Positions 10,698 to 23,620 of a stretch of 64,000 nt of DNA are shown piece by piece. Position 1 is the first letter of the stretch, and each line of letters begins with the position of its first letter. This DNA comes from Stictocephala bisonia (Eukaryota; Arthropoda; Insecta; Hemiptera; Membracidae), in contig JAQJVL010000545.1 of assembly GCA_035578905.1 (NCBI GenBank), forward strand, positions 145,001 to 209,000. Direction: 5' to 3'. The notes under the pieces are model-generated. The model was not told the origin of the DNA. It made no database searches and saw only the letters and a program-made list of their open reading frames with translations. A program made the position numbers and the translations under genes.

Positions 10698-11787
10698 TGA
10701 TCATGGGGATAACCGAATTCATGCTAGATATATTGCTACTTTGTTTATTATTACTTTTATTTACCTTTATAGACGTTTATAACCTGCCCTTATATTTTTG
10801 GAGTAATAAAGCCAATGTTTGTTGACCTATTATTGCCATACTGTCGGGTCGCGAAGAGAAAGACTCAACAGCATTTTGGATTTTGTAAATAAAGATCTAG
10901 ACTGCTGACGTATGCTAGTAGATCGTGAGATATTCCCAAACACGATTGTGGCTGGATCAGCTCATATGTTCTAGGAAATGTGCGTGACATCGAAACTTGA
11001 TCTATACTAGGCCATACACTGAAACAGAATAACATTTAGTTGCAACGTTCTCTCAAATAGGTCAAGGTAACATTTCCGTTATAATTTATGAAAGACTAAG
11101 AAGCAACCTAGCATGCTTCTTCACTCGCTACGCCCGTGTTACCTCAGCAGGTTAGTATTGTTTTTTTTTTTTTTTTATGTCAGTTATTTTTGTTACTGTC
11201 AATGTCATTCTTATAGTAGCAAAATGTTCTTATATGCGTTGTGTCTACCCTTTAGGAATTTAATTTTGTATATCATATCTGAGAGCGTCTACTTGATACA
11301 AAATCTGCACTCCACAAAATTTCAAATCAAATGATTTGTTACTTTTAATATATGTCATTCATATCAACAGAATAAATATTTAGCATTGCATTAATTGTAG
11401 TTCTATCAAATCCAATTAAATCTTCTATTTTAATGCCCTACTTAAGATGTTCATAAGATTAAATTTAAACATTTATCAACTAAATCGTATGCCAATAAAA
11501 CATGGCTATATCATAAACCGGGATTTTCAGCTTACTGTGAACTAATAAAGGCAAGGATAAAGATTTGCAAGAGGACGAAAGTGATAAAAGACATGACATA
11601 GAGAAAATGTGAAACTGCGAGTAGACTTCAACAGCTTCAGTATTCACACTATAATTTTGCTGTGGGGCGATCATTATGTTCAATCATGAAACTTTAAGTG
11701 GATATTCAAAGTTAAAGAACTTTCCACTGAGGACAACAATGAAGTATTTAAAGACTGTAGGCGGAGGTCGTTTGTCTCAGTAAAGGA
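10698..11787. other. Unique AT-rich DNA, no supported gene
   Basis: Contains a T-run (about 11161-11177) and short random ORFs. No RNA gene, splice site or repeat family I can defend. Confidence 0.5.
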
Positions 11788-14330
11788 GACACTTCACCTG
11801 AGGCAGGAGAAAGGGGAGATTGGGCTGAGATCGAGGACATCTTGTCTAAACGAACCAAGTTGACGATTGACATGAAACTAAGGAGCAAGTGCATGGTAAT
11901 CCTTCACCTGACTGAAGAGAAAGGAGTCACTGGGCTGATATCGAGAACATAATGTTTATACGCACCAAGTGCATAGAACCAAGTTGAAGATGGACATGTA
12001 ACCAAGGTACAAGTCCATGATAATACATTACCTGACTAAGGATAAAGGAGTCGATATCTGGGCTGATATCGAGAACATCATGCCTAAACGAACCAAATTC
12101 AGAGTACCAAGTTGACGATGGACATGAAACTAAGGCGCAAGTGCATGAGAACACTTCAACTGAGACAGGAGAAAGGACAGACTGGGCTAACATCAAGGAC
12201 ATCTTGTCTAAACGGACCAAGTATTGAGGATCAAGTTGAAGATTGACATGAAAGTAAGGTGCAAGTGCATGATAATACATTATCTGAATGAGGAGAAAGG
12301 AGTCACTGGGCTGAGATTGAGGATATCTTGTCTAAATGGACCAAGTGTTCAGGACCAAGTTGACGATTGACATTAATGTAAAGTGCGTGTATGATAACAC
12401 ATCACCTGTGGCAGGAGAAAGGAGTCACTCTGCTGAAATTGAGGACATCATGTCTAAACGGACCAAGTGTTCAGGATCAAGTTGACGATTGGCATGAAAG
12501 TAAGGTGCAAGTGCATGATAATACATTATCTGACTGAGGAGAAAGGAGTCACTGGGCTGAGATTGAGGACATCATGTCTAAATGGACCAAGTGTTCAGGA
12601 CCAAGTTGACGATTGACATTAATGTAAGGTGCGTGTATGATAACACATCACCTGAGGCAGGAAGAAGGAGTGACTGGGCTAAGATCGAGGACATCATGTC
12701 TAAACGGACCAAGTGTTCAGGACCAAGTTGACGATTGACATGAATGTAAGGTGCAAGTGTATGATAACACTTCACCTGAGGCAGGAGAAAGGAGTGACTG
12801 GGCTAAGATCGAGGACATCATGTCTAAATGAACCAAGTGTTCAGGATCAAGTTGACGATTGGCATGAAAGTAAGGTGCAAGTGCATGATAATACATTATC
12901 TGACTGAGGAGAAAGGAGTCACTGGGCTGAGATTGAGGACATCATGTCTACATGGACCAAGTGTTCAAGTTGACGATTGACATTAATGTATGGTGCAAGT
13001 GTATGATAACAATTCACCTGTGGCAGGAGAAAGGAGTCACTGGGCTGAAATCGAGGACATCATGTCTAAACGAACCAAGTGTTCAGGACCAAGTTGACGA
13101 TTGACATGAATGTAAGATGTAAGTGCATGATAACACTTCACCTGAGGCAGGAGGAAGGAGTGATTGGGCTAAGATGATAACACTTCACCTGAGGCAGGAG
13201 AAAGGAGCGACTAGGCTGAGATTGACGACATTATGTCTAAACGGACCAGGTGTTCAGGACCAAGTTGATGATTGACATTAATGTAAGGTGCAAGTGCATG
13301 ATACAATTTCACCTGAGGCAGGAGAAAGGAGTGACTGGGCTGAGATCGAGGACATCATGTCTAAACGGACCAAGTTTTCAGGAAAAAATTGACGATTGAT
13401 AACAAACGAAGGTGCAAGTGCATGATAACAATTCACCTGAGAAAAGAGTCACTGGGAGGAGGAGAAAGGAGTCACTGGGCTGAGATCGAGGACATCATGT
13501 CTAAACGAACCAAGTGTTCAGGACCAAGTTGACGATTGATAACAAACTAAGGTGCCAGTGCATGATAACAATTCACCTGAAACAGGAGAAAGGAGTCACT
13601 GGGCTGAGATCGAGGACATCATGTCTAAACGGACCAAGTGTTCAGGACCAAGTTAACGATTGACATTAATGTAAGGTGCAATTGCATGATACAATTTCAT
13701 CTGAGGCAGGAGAAAGGAGTGACTGGGCTGAGATCGAGGACATCATGTCTAAACGGACCAAGTTTTCAGGACAAAATTGACGATTGATAACAAACTAAGG
13801 TGCAAGTGCATGATAACAATTCACCTGAGAAAGGAGTCACTGGGAGGAGGAGAAAGGAGTCACTGGGCTGAGATCGAGGACATCATGTCTAAACTAACCA
13901 AGTGTTCAGGACCAAGTTGACGATTGATAACAAACTAAGGTGCAAGTGCATGATAACAATTCACCTGAGTCAGGAGAAAGGAGTCACTGGGCTAAGATCG
14001 AGGACATCATGTCTAAACGAACCAAGTGTTCAGGACGAAGTTGACGATTGACATTAATGTAAGGTGCAAGTGTATGATAACACTTCACCTGAGGCAGGAG
14101 AAAGGAGTGACTGGGCTGAGATTGAGGACATCATGTCTAAACGGACCAAGTGTAGAGAAGTTGACAATGGACGTGTTTACAACTAAGGTGCATGTGAAAA
14201 GATAATGCTTCACCTGAGGCGAGAGAAAGGAGTGACTGTGCTGAGATTGAGGTCGTCATTTATATACATACGGACCAAATGCATAGGAACAAGTAAACGA
14301 GGGGTTTGACTTAGGTGCTCGTCCATGATA
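11788..14330. repeat. 124-bp tandem minisatellite, ~20 units
   Basis: The recurrent core is GACATCATGTCTAAACGGAC, with CAAGTTGACGATTGACAT and CACCTGAGGCAGGAGAAAGG in each unit. Successive GACATCATG positions at 12690, 12814 and 12938 give a 124-bp period. Units at both ends (before 12.2 kb and after 14.15 kb) are more diverged and vary in length, as expected for an array homogenised at its centre. Between 13.37 and 13.88 kb a three-unit block with an extra 16 bases (the ACTGGGAGGAGGAG junction at 13450 and 13838) occurs twice, 388 bp apart. Open frames here are by-products of the repeat, not genes. Confidence 0.92.
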
Positions 14331-15847
14331 AATCCTACCGTCCATATACCTCATCTTTATGAGCATGAATAAATTTGTGTTTGAACGAGAGTCGGGTATT
14401 TGATTTACTTGTTTTAGATATCCTCTCAACTATTGATAATTAATACGGTTTATTTATTTATTTCAATTTTTTTCACTAACAGCATTATGCATGAAAATAG
14501 CATTCCAAACTCGTGAACATAATCTTTATATTTATCTTACATTGAGGAAGTTGCATGACATATTTTTCAATAAACTAAGGTATAACGTAAGTTTTCCATC
14601 AGTTAAAGTTTATGTCTATAACACTTGACTTGTAAAGAAGAGTCTATTTACATAAAACACAATACAAGACCGGGCCATGGTTCTAGGCGTGTAGGAGAGG
14701 TAGTGCAAGCCAGATAGTGAATATCCCCCACCATACTTCTCCTACGTCTATTGTGTACAGTATATTCAAAATCTTTCTTATGTTGGTTGCTATGTTTATA
14801 TAGTTTGCTCGATGGTGCTTGTTTTATTGAAATTAAAGATAAAAAACTGGAATAAAGATTGAGGTAGTAATAACAATAATAATTAAAATAATAAAGCTTC
14901 TTCTATAATATTGTGTTTTTACAATAACTTACTTGGTTACGTACTACGATAAAAGTGTGAAAAATATTAAATTATGGAAACATATTTTTAAGAGAAAACA
15001 AAAAAACAGCTGATTTTGTTCTATCCGAAAATACGGTAATTAGATTATACGGTAGGTATCACGAAGAGGCTGCGCAGTAGACTGTAACGTCACATGGGCG
15101 AAATCAGCTGGTTTGATTATTCTATTAAATACTGGTAACTAAATAAACCAATCACGTTCAAGTATTTTCTCGGCACCGTGTCCGAGAAGTTTATTTATTA
15201 ACGTGAATGTATACAACTGTCGTCGGAGAAGGAAATCCATTGATGCGCATGCTCGAACCATATGCCCAGAACTAAGGACTGGCCACTGGCCAGTAGTACT
15301 GTTATTATTATAATTGCATGATTATTGGTTAATTTGGGTAAATATTTTTCGGGGAAACATTGCTTTTAACAAAACAGGATAACCCTTAAGCAATTAAAAA
15401 TAAATCTTACTCATATTTAAATTATCCTTTCTACACTTGGTTATCAAGGCAATCCACCACTTACAGACAAAAATCTAGTGACGTAAGAAGTCTAAAACTG
15501 AAATATCATATCATTTATGTAGGAAATGATAAATCGATTGGATATTTTTACTAAACTAAAATCAAAAAACTCGTATTTAGTGCTAAGAACAATCTTTCGC
15601 TATTGTTGTTTTTAAAATCACTAACTCACTGGAGAGTAAATTATTATTTATAATATTTTAATTTATTTAATCGAGTTATGGTATTTATTTATCTGTATAC
15701 ATTTATTTGTATAGTTATTTATTAATCTTGATAATCATGAAATGTCGTATAACAATGTGACATATTATTGTACGTAATAAATAAGTGTAAGAAATTAGTT
15801 AACTAATTAACTAATTTATATAGTTTATATAACTAAATAGTGTGTTC
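14331..15847. other. Unique AT-rich DNA with a GC-richer patch at 15.0-15.3 kb
   Basis: No coding region is supported. The 15060-15300 patch is richer in CpG and contains TAACGTCACATGGG (CRE-like core), two CAGCTG E-box words (about 15008 and 15106) and GATGCGCATGCTCG (resembling an NRF-1/Ewg site). These would fit a promoter, but no initiator or downstream exon can be shown. Confidence 0.35.
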
Positions 15848-15931
15848 TCCCCTAACCTAAACTAACCCAACCCAATCCAACCCAACCCAACCTAACCTAA
15901 CCTAACCCGAACTAACTTAACCTAAACTAAC
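15848..15931. repeat. Degenerate CCTAA/CCCAA telomere-like array
   Basis: About 16 units alternating among CCTAA, CCCAA, ACTAA and ATCCAA-type pentamers. It is more decayed than the array at 10446-10569 and has no inverted arms around it. A further short stretch (CCTAACCTAACCTAGCCTAA) lies near 16908-16928. Confidence 0.8.
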
Positions 15932-16312
15932 TGATTCAAGATTTTAATTATATATATTTAGAATTGTTGGATGTCTGTATGAATGAACGCACTATTTTAA
16001 CGAAGATCGACTCATTCTTTTAAAGAATTATTTAAAAAATAGTCTAAAAACAAATGAGCATTTCCTTTATTCGGTCCTTGGTAGAATTTGGATGGATTTA
16101 AGTGAAACATATTAAATAATTCCACCATTTGTAATGTTTTACTGAATGCATTTTCACCAGTTATGGCATCTTCAGATTATAATAATCAAATTGTACAAAT
16201 ATATAAAACATGTGTTAAAAACATAGTTTTTAAATATTAAATAACATAGATGGATAAGTTGTTAAAACTTAAAAACAATTATTTTGTTTATTATAATCTG
16301 AAGATGCCGTAA
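15932..16312. other. Unique AT-rich DNA with a small inverted word pair
   Basis: No gene. A repeated TATAATCTGAAGATGCCGTAA-type word (about 16291) matches, in inverse, GGCATCTTCAGATTATAATA at about 16165-16185. This gives a dyad of roughly 20 bases separated by about 110 bases, possibly a small MITE-like fold. Confidence 0.4.
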
Positions 16313-16764
16313 CTTACATTCTTACATATGAGACGCCGACACAACGTTGTTGGTATTTTAAGGCGAATATGAATGGTTATATGAGTGTAGGATGAGTGTG
16401 GATGAGTGTAGTCTGGTTACTAACTGAGTTCAACTGTTCCTCAGAAAGGGCAATTTATTAATAGCCCAACAGCCAGGGCAACTAAGGAACTTACAGCTTT
16501 TACGTGGAATCCGAACCAAGTAGTGCTGGTCTGATTTTCAGCTAATTGACAAGCCTGATACTCAGTTATCTCCCCCACACAACATCCGCACAATGATTAC
16601 CACCCAACATGGACACCCCAGACTTCTCTAGTAGTGTCCACGCCAATAGCAACCATTGAGCGGACGCCATGTCGGTATTAAGAGGATCGAACATCCAACC
16701 TATTGCCTACAATCTCCCAAACACTTTGTCCCCAAGTAGCCGCGTAACAACACTGCGCCACCAG
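16313..16764 (-). repeat. Full-length tRNA-derived SINE, copy C (reference copy)
   Basis: This is the best-preserved member. On the minus strand it begins CCAACTGGTGGCGCAGTG with an A-box match (TGGCGCAGTG; 16751-16760). It then has a B-box match (GTTCGATCC; 16684-16692) to the consensus GWTCRANNC, with 69 bases between the A-box and B-box starts, somewhat longer than in a tRNA. An unrelated body of about 350 bp follows, ending in CGGCGTCTCATATGTAAG and a short TAAGAATG tail. The layout (pol III head, body, short tail repeat) is that of a SINE needing LINE enzymes in trans. No clear flanking duplication is visible. Confidence 0.85.
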
Positions 16765-17564
16765 TTGGCGAAAATGCTATCATTAAAAATTGTGGAATTA
16801 TTAAATATGTTTCATTTAAAAATAAACTAATAACCAGTGTTTTTTTTTTTATTTGATTATTAGAAACGAAAGGTTTTCCCATTATTATTGGGATTGAACT
16901 TAAAACATAACCTAACCTAACCTAGCCTAAGCTTATGAAACTGGGCTTTAAAACAAGTATGCTAACAGCCAATGTATTTCTTTATAGTCCGCTCGAATTC
17001 TTCTATTAATAACTGATAACTAACGATTATTTTACAGTAATATCTCAAATGAATGTTAAACAAAAGCATACATTCGTATAAAGTTTATAAAACGTGAATT
17101 ACTTTCTTTTTTTACCTTCTTATTTCTTTACCTTCTCTATTCTGAAAAAGAAAACTCACTTAATGGTGAAATCGTTATAACTTAATGTAACTTATTGTGG
17201 ACATATAAAGGTTGATTAAAAAAACCATAAAGTGGCCTCAAAAAGGATATTTATACACCATTCAGTAAACGAACTGGGAATATAGTTCAAAACAAGAACC
17301 GTAATAAAATCAGCATTATACGCTGTGCTTCCAGATAATTTATACCATTTCTCCGAAACCCATATTATAGAACAGGTAGACTGAGTTTTTTGGCCGGTAA
17401 TATTTTCTCCAGCGTGTGAACCCTGGAGATGACTAACCCCTGTTCACCGGATTCCAGACCCCAGACCGTAGGCAGACATACTCATAGCGTACGGAACTGC
17501 CAGCATTCCAGACTCCTTCGCCCCGCCTCTAATTTTGAATCTCTGATAATGAATTCAAAAGACG
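16765..17564. other. Unique flank to the left of the satellite
   Basis: AT-rich sequence with no gene, a T-run near 16840, and a short CCTAA remnant near 16908. Bases 17420-17530 are GC-richer but unassigned. The satellite begins abruptly after GAATTCAAAAGACG, with no transition zone. Confidence 0.45.
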
Positions 17565-17656
17565 TAATCACGGGCTGCGTGAAGGATAGTGGTATGTGAG
17601 CATTCTGAACACTTGTAAGTGGTGGTACTACACACTTACTACATACCTGTTACATT

Positions 17657-17672
17657 CCATAGTTCTCTATGG
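17657..17672. repeat. Representative monomer dyad CCATAG-TTCT-CTATGG
   Basis: A perfect 6-bp inverted repeat with a 4-base spacer, present in nearly every satellite unit. Substitutions most often fall in the spacer (TTCT, TTTT, TACT). Occasional units break an arm (CCATTG, CAATAG, CTTTGG). A second dyad, CACTTGTAAGTG (17610-17621), lies upstream, and its GTAAGTG half also pairs with CACTTAC at 17633-17639. Confidence 0.85.
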
Positions 17673-19699
17673 TTTGTAATCACGGGCTGCGTGAAGGATA
17701 GAGGCATGTGAACATTCTGAACACTTTTAAGTGGTGATTCTATAAACTTACTACATGCCTGTTATATTCCATAGTTCTCTATGGTTTGTAATCATGGGCT
17801 GCGTGAAGGATAGTGGTATGTGAGCATTCTGAACACTTGTAAGTGGTGATTCTACACACTTACTACATGCCTGTTACATTCCATAGTTTTCTATGGTTTG
17901 TAATCACGGGCTGCGTGAAGGATAGTGGCATATGAACATTCTGAACACTTGTAAGTGGTGGTTCTACACACTTACTACATGCCTGTTACATTCCATAGTT
18001 CTCTATGGTTTGTAATCACGGGCTGCGTGAAGGATAGTGGTATGTGAGCATTCTGAACACTTGTAAGTGGTGGTACTACACACTTACTACATACCTGTTG
18101 CATTCCATAGTTCTCTATGGTTTGTAATCATAGACTGCGTGAAGGATAGTGGCATGTGAGCATTCTGAACACTTGTAAGTGGTGGTACTACACACTTACT
18201 ACATACCTGTTACATTCCATAGTTCTCTATGGTTTGTAATCACGGGCTGCGTGAAGGATAGTGGTATGTGAGCATTCTGAACACTTGTAAGTGGTGGTTC
18301 TACACACTTACTACATGCCTGTTACATTCCATAGTTTTCTATGGTTTGTAATCACGGGCTGCGTGAAGGATAGTGGCATGTGAATATTCTGAACACTTGT
18401 AAGTGGTGTTTCTACACACTTACTACATGCTTGTTACATTCCATAGTTCTCTATGGTTTGTAATCCTGGACTGCGTGAAGGATAGTGGCATGTGAACATT
18501 CTGAACACTTGTAAGTGGTGGTTCTACACACTTACTACATGCCTGTTACATTCCATAGTTCTCTATGGTATGTAATCACGGGCTGCGTGAAGGATAGTAT
18601 CATGTGAGCATTCTGAACACTTGTAAGTGGTGGTTCTACACACTTACTACATGCCTGTTACATTCCATACTTCTCTATGGTTTGTAATCATGGGCTGCGT
18701 GAAGGATAGTGGAATGTGAACATTCTGAACACTTGTAAGTGGTGGTTCTACACACTTACTACATGCCTGTTACATTCCATAGTTTTCTATGGTTTGTAAT
18801 CATGGGCTGCGTGAAGGATAGTGGCATGTGAGCATTCTGAACACTTGTAAGTGGTGGTTCTACACACTTACTACTTGCCTGTTACATTCCATAGTTCTCT
18901 ATGGTTTGTAATCACGGGCTGCGTGAAGGAGAGTGGCATGTGAACATTCTGAACACTTGTAAGTGGTGATTCTACACACTTAATACATGCCTGTTATATT
19001 CCATAGTTCTCTATGGTTTGTAATCATGGGCTGCGTGAAGGATAGTGGCATGTGAGCATTCTGAACACTTGTAAGTGGTGGTTCTACACAATTACTACAT
19101 GCTTGTTACATTCCATAGTTCTCTATGGTTTGTAATCACGGGTTGCGTGAAGGATAGTGGCATGTGAACAATCTGAACACTTTTAAGTGGTGATTCTATA
19201 CACTTACTACATGCCTGTTATATTCAATAGTTCTCTATGGTTTGTAATCATGGGCTGCGTGAAGGATAGTGGTATGTGAGCATTCTGAACACTTGTAAGT
19301 GGTGAGTCTACAAACTTACTACATGCCTGTTACATTCCATAGTTTTCTTTGGTTTGTAATCATGGGCTGCGTGAAGGATAGTGGTATGTGAACATTCTGA
19401 ACACTTGTAAGTGGTGATTCTATACACTTACTACATGCCTCTTATATTCCATAGTTCTCTATGGTTTGTAATCCTGGACTGCGTGAAGGATAGTGGCCTG
19501 TGAGCATTCTGAACAATTGTAAGTGGTGGTACTACACACTTACTACATGCCTGTTACATTCCATAGTTCTCTATGGTTTGTAATCACGGGTTGCGTGAAG
19601 GATAGTGGCATGTGAACATTCTGAACACTTTTAAGTGGTGATTCTATACACTTACTACATGCCTGTTATATTCCATAGTTCTCTATGGTTTGTAATCAT

Positions 19700-22600
19700 G
19701 AACTGCGTGAAGGATAGTGGTATGTTAGCATTCTGAACACTTGTAAGTGGTGATTTTACACACTTACTACATGCCTGTTACATTTCATAGTTCTCTATGG
19801 TTTTTAATCACGTGCTGCGTGAAGGATAGTGGTATGTGAGCATTCTGAACACTTGTAAGTGGTGATTCTACACACTTACTACATGCCTGTTACATTCCAT
19901 AGTTCTCTATGGTTTGTAATCATGGGCTGCGTGAAGGATAGTAGCATGTGAACATTCTGAACACTTGTAAGTGGTGGTACTACACACTTACTAGATACCT
20001 GTTACATTCCATAGTTCTCTATGGTTTGTAATCACGGGCTGCCTGAAGGATAGTGGCATGTGAACATTCTGAACACTTGTAAGTGGTGATTCTACACACT
20101 TACTACATGCCTGTTATATTCCATAGTTCTCTATGGTTTGTAATCATGGGCTGCGTGAAGGATAGTGGTATGTGAGCATTCTGAACACTTGTAAGTGGTG
20201 TTCTACACACTTACTACATGCCTGTTACATTCCATAGTTCTCTATGGTTTGTAATCATGGGCTGCGTGAAGGATAGTGGTATGTGAGCATTCTGAACACT
20301 TGTTAGTGGTGGTTCTACACACTTACTACATTCCTGTTACATTCCATAGTTTTCTATGGTTTGTAATCACGGGCTGCGTGAAGGATAGTGGCATGTGAAT
20401 ATTCTGAACACTTGTAAGTGGTGGTTCTACACACTTACTACATGCCTGTTACATTCCATAGTTCTCTATGGTTTGTAATCCTGGACTGCGTGAAGGATAG
20501 TGGCATTTGAACATTCTGAACACTTGTGGGTGGTGGTTCTACACACTTACTACATGCCTGTTACATTCCATAGTTCTCTATGGTTTGTAATCACGGGCTG
20601 CGTGAAGGATAGTGGCATGGGAGCATTCTGAACACTTGTAAGTGGTGGTTCTACACAATTACTACATGCTTGTTACATTCCATAGTTCTCTATGGTTTGT
20701 AATCACGGGTTGCGTGAAGGATAGTGGCATGTGAACAATCTGAACACTTTTAAGTGGTGATTCTATACACTTACTACATGCCTGTTATATTCAATAGTTC
20801 TCTATGGTTTGTAATCATGGGCTGCGTGAAGGATAGTGGTATGTGAGCATTCTGAACACTTGTAAGTGGTGAGTCTACAAACTTACTACATGCCTGTTAC
20901 ATTCCATAGTTTTCTTTGGTTTGTAATCATGGGCTGCGTGAAGGATAGTGGTATGTGAACATTCTGAACACTTGTAAGTGGTGATTCTATACATTTACTA
21001 CATGCCTGTTATATTCCATAGTTCTCTATGGTTTGTAATCCTGGACTGCGTGAAGGATAGTGGCCTGTGAGCATTCTGAACAATTGTAAGTGGTGGTACT
21101 ACACACTTACTAAATGCCTGTTACATTCCATAGTTCTCTATGGTTTGTAATCACGGGTTGCGTGAAGGATAGTGGCATGTGAACATTCTGAACACTTTTA
21201 AGTGGTGATTCTATACACTTACTACATGCCTGTTATATTCCATAGTTCTCTATGGTTTGTAATCATGAACTGCGTGAAGGATAGTGGTATGTTAGCATTC
21301 TGAACACTTGTAAGTGGTGATTTTACACACTTACTGCATGCCTGTTACATTTCATAGTTCTCTATGGTTTTTAATCACGTGCTGCGTGAAGGATAGTGGT
21401 ATGTGAACATTCTGAACACTTGTATGTGGTGATTCTAGACACTTACTACATGCCTGTTACATTCCATAGTTCTCTATGGTTTGTAATTACGGGCTGCGTG
21501 AAGGATAGTGGCATGTGAGCATTCTGAACACTTGTAAGTGGTGATTCTACACACTTACTACATGCTCGTTACATTCCATAGTTCTCTATGGTTTGTAATC
21601 ATGGGCTGCGTGAAGGATAGTGGCATGTGAACATTCTGAACACTTTTAAGTGGTGATTCTATACACTTACTACATGCCTGTTATATTCCATAGTTCTCTA
21701 TGGTTTGTAATCATGAACTGCGTGAAGGATAGTGGTATGTTAGCATTCTGAACACTTGTAAGTGGTGATTTTACACACTTACTACATGCCTGTTACATTT
21801 CATAGTTCTCTATGGTTTTTAATCACGTGCTGCGTGAAGGATAGTGGTATGTGAGCATTCTGAACACTTGTAAGTGGTGATTCTACACACTTACTACATG
21901 CCTGTTACATTCCATAGTTCTCTATGGTTTGTAATCATGGGCTGCGTGAAGGATAGTAGCATGTGAACATTCTGAACACTTGTAAGTGGTGGTACTACAC
22001 ACTTACTAGATACCTGTTACATTCCATAGTTCTCTATGGTTTGTAATCACGGGCTGCCTGAAGGATAGTGGCATGTGAACATTCTGAACACTTGTAAGTG
22101 GTGATTCTACACACTTACTACATGCCTGTTATATTCCATAGTTCTCTATGGTTTGTAATCATGGGCTGCGTGAAGGATAGTGGTATGTGAGCATTCTGAA
22201 CACTTGTAAGTGGTGTTCTACACACTTACTACATGCCTGTTACATTCCATAGTTCTCTATGGTTTGTAATCATGGGCTGCGTGAAGGATAGTGGTATGTG
22301 AGCATTCTGAACACTTGTTAGTGGTGGTTCTACACACTTACTACATTCCTGTTACATTCCATAGTTTTCTATGGTTTGTAATCACGGGCTGCGTGAAGGA
22401 TAGTGGCATGTGAATATTCTGAACACTTGTAAGTGGTGGTTCTACACACTTACTACATGCCTGTTACATTCCATAGTTCTCTATGGTTTGTAATCCTGGA
22501 CTGCGTGAAGGATAGTGGCATTTGAACATTCTGAACACTTGTGGGTGGTGGTTCTACACACTTACTACATGCCTGTTACATTCCATAGTTCTCTATGGTT

Positions 22601-23620
22601 TGTAATCACGGGCTGCGTGAAGGATAGTGGCATGGGAGCATTCTGAACACTTGTAAGTGGTGGTTCTACACAATTACTACATGCTTGTTACATTCCATAG
22701 TTCTCTATGGTTTGTAATCACGGGTTGCGTGAAGGATAGTGGCATGTGAACAATCTGAACACTTTTAAGTGGTGATTCTATACACTTACTACATGCCTGT
22801 TATATTCAATAGTTCTCTATGGTTTGTAATCATGGGCTGCGTGAAGGATAGTGGTATGTGAGCATTCTGAACACTTGTAAGTGGTGAGTCTACAAACTTA
22901 CTACATGCCTGTTACATTCCATAGTTTTCTTTGGTTTGTAATCATGGGCTGCGTGAAGGATAGTGGTATGTGAACATTCTGAACACTTGTAAGTGGTGAT
23001 TCTATACATTTACTACATGCCTGTTATATTCCATAGTTCTCTATGGTTTGTAATCCTGGACTGCGTGAAGGATAGTGGCCTGTGAGCATTCTGAACAATT
23101 GTAAGTGGTGGTACTACACACTTACTAAATGCCTGTTACATTCCATAGTTCTCTATGGTTTGTAATCACGGGTTGCGTGAAGGATAGTGGCATGTGAACA
23201 TTCTGAACACTTTTAAGTGGTGATTCTATACACTTACTACATGCCTGTTATATTCCATAGTTCTCTATGGTTTGTAATCATGAACTGCGTGAAGGATAGT
23301 GGTATGTTAGCATTCTGAACACTTGTAAGTGGTGATTTTACACACTTACTGCATGCCTGTTACATTTCATAGTTCTCTATGGTTTTTAATCACGTGCTGC
23401 GTGAAGGATAGTGGTATGTGAACATTCTGAACACTTGTATGTGGTGATTCTAGACACTTACTACATGCCTGTTACATTCCATAGTTCTCTATGGTTTGTA
23501 ATTACGGGCTGCGTGAAGGATAGTGGCATGTGAGCATTCTGAACACTTGTAAGTGGTGATTCTACACACTTACTACATGCTCGTTACATTCCATAGTTCT
23601 CTATGGTTTGTAATCATGGG
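19700..23620. repeat. 18-monomer (2015-bp) tandem duplication within the satellite
   Basis: Rare variants in 19700-21600 recur in the same order 2015 bp later. Examples are CTGCCTGAAGG (20038 and 22053), the 111-bp GTGGTGTTCTAC unit (about 20197 and 22212), GGCATTTGAAC (about 20503 and 22518), CATGGGAGC (20616 and 22631), CTAAATGCC (about 21111 and 23126), TTACTGCATGCC (about 21331 and 23346) and CATGCTCGTTAC (about 21562 and 23577). The offset equals 18 x 112 minus 1, accounted for by the 111-bp unit. The match breaks down after about 23.62 kb. Confidence 0.85.

Noticed and set aside
11927..12907. Several ORFs of 64-117 codons in the 124-bp array
   Set aside because: They lie in tandem repeat units, appear on both strands and share the repeat's periodic translation.
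15060..15300. Promoter with CRE-like, E-box and NRF-1-like words
   Set aside because: Short motifs are too common to call a promoter without an initiator, transcript or first exon. Noted only in the region entry.
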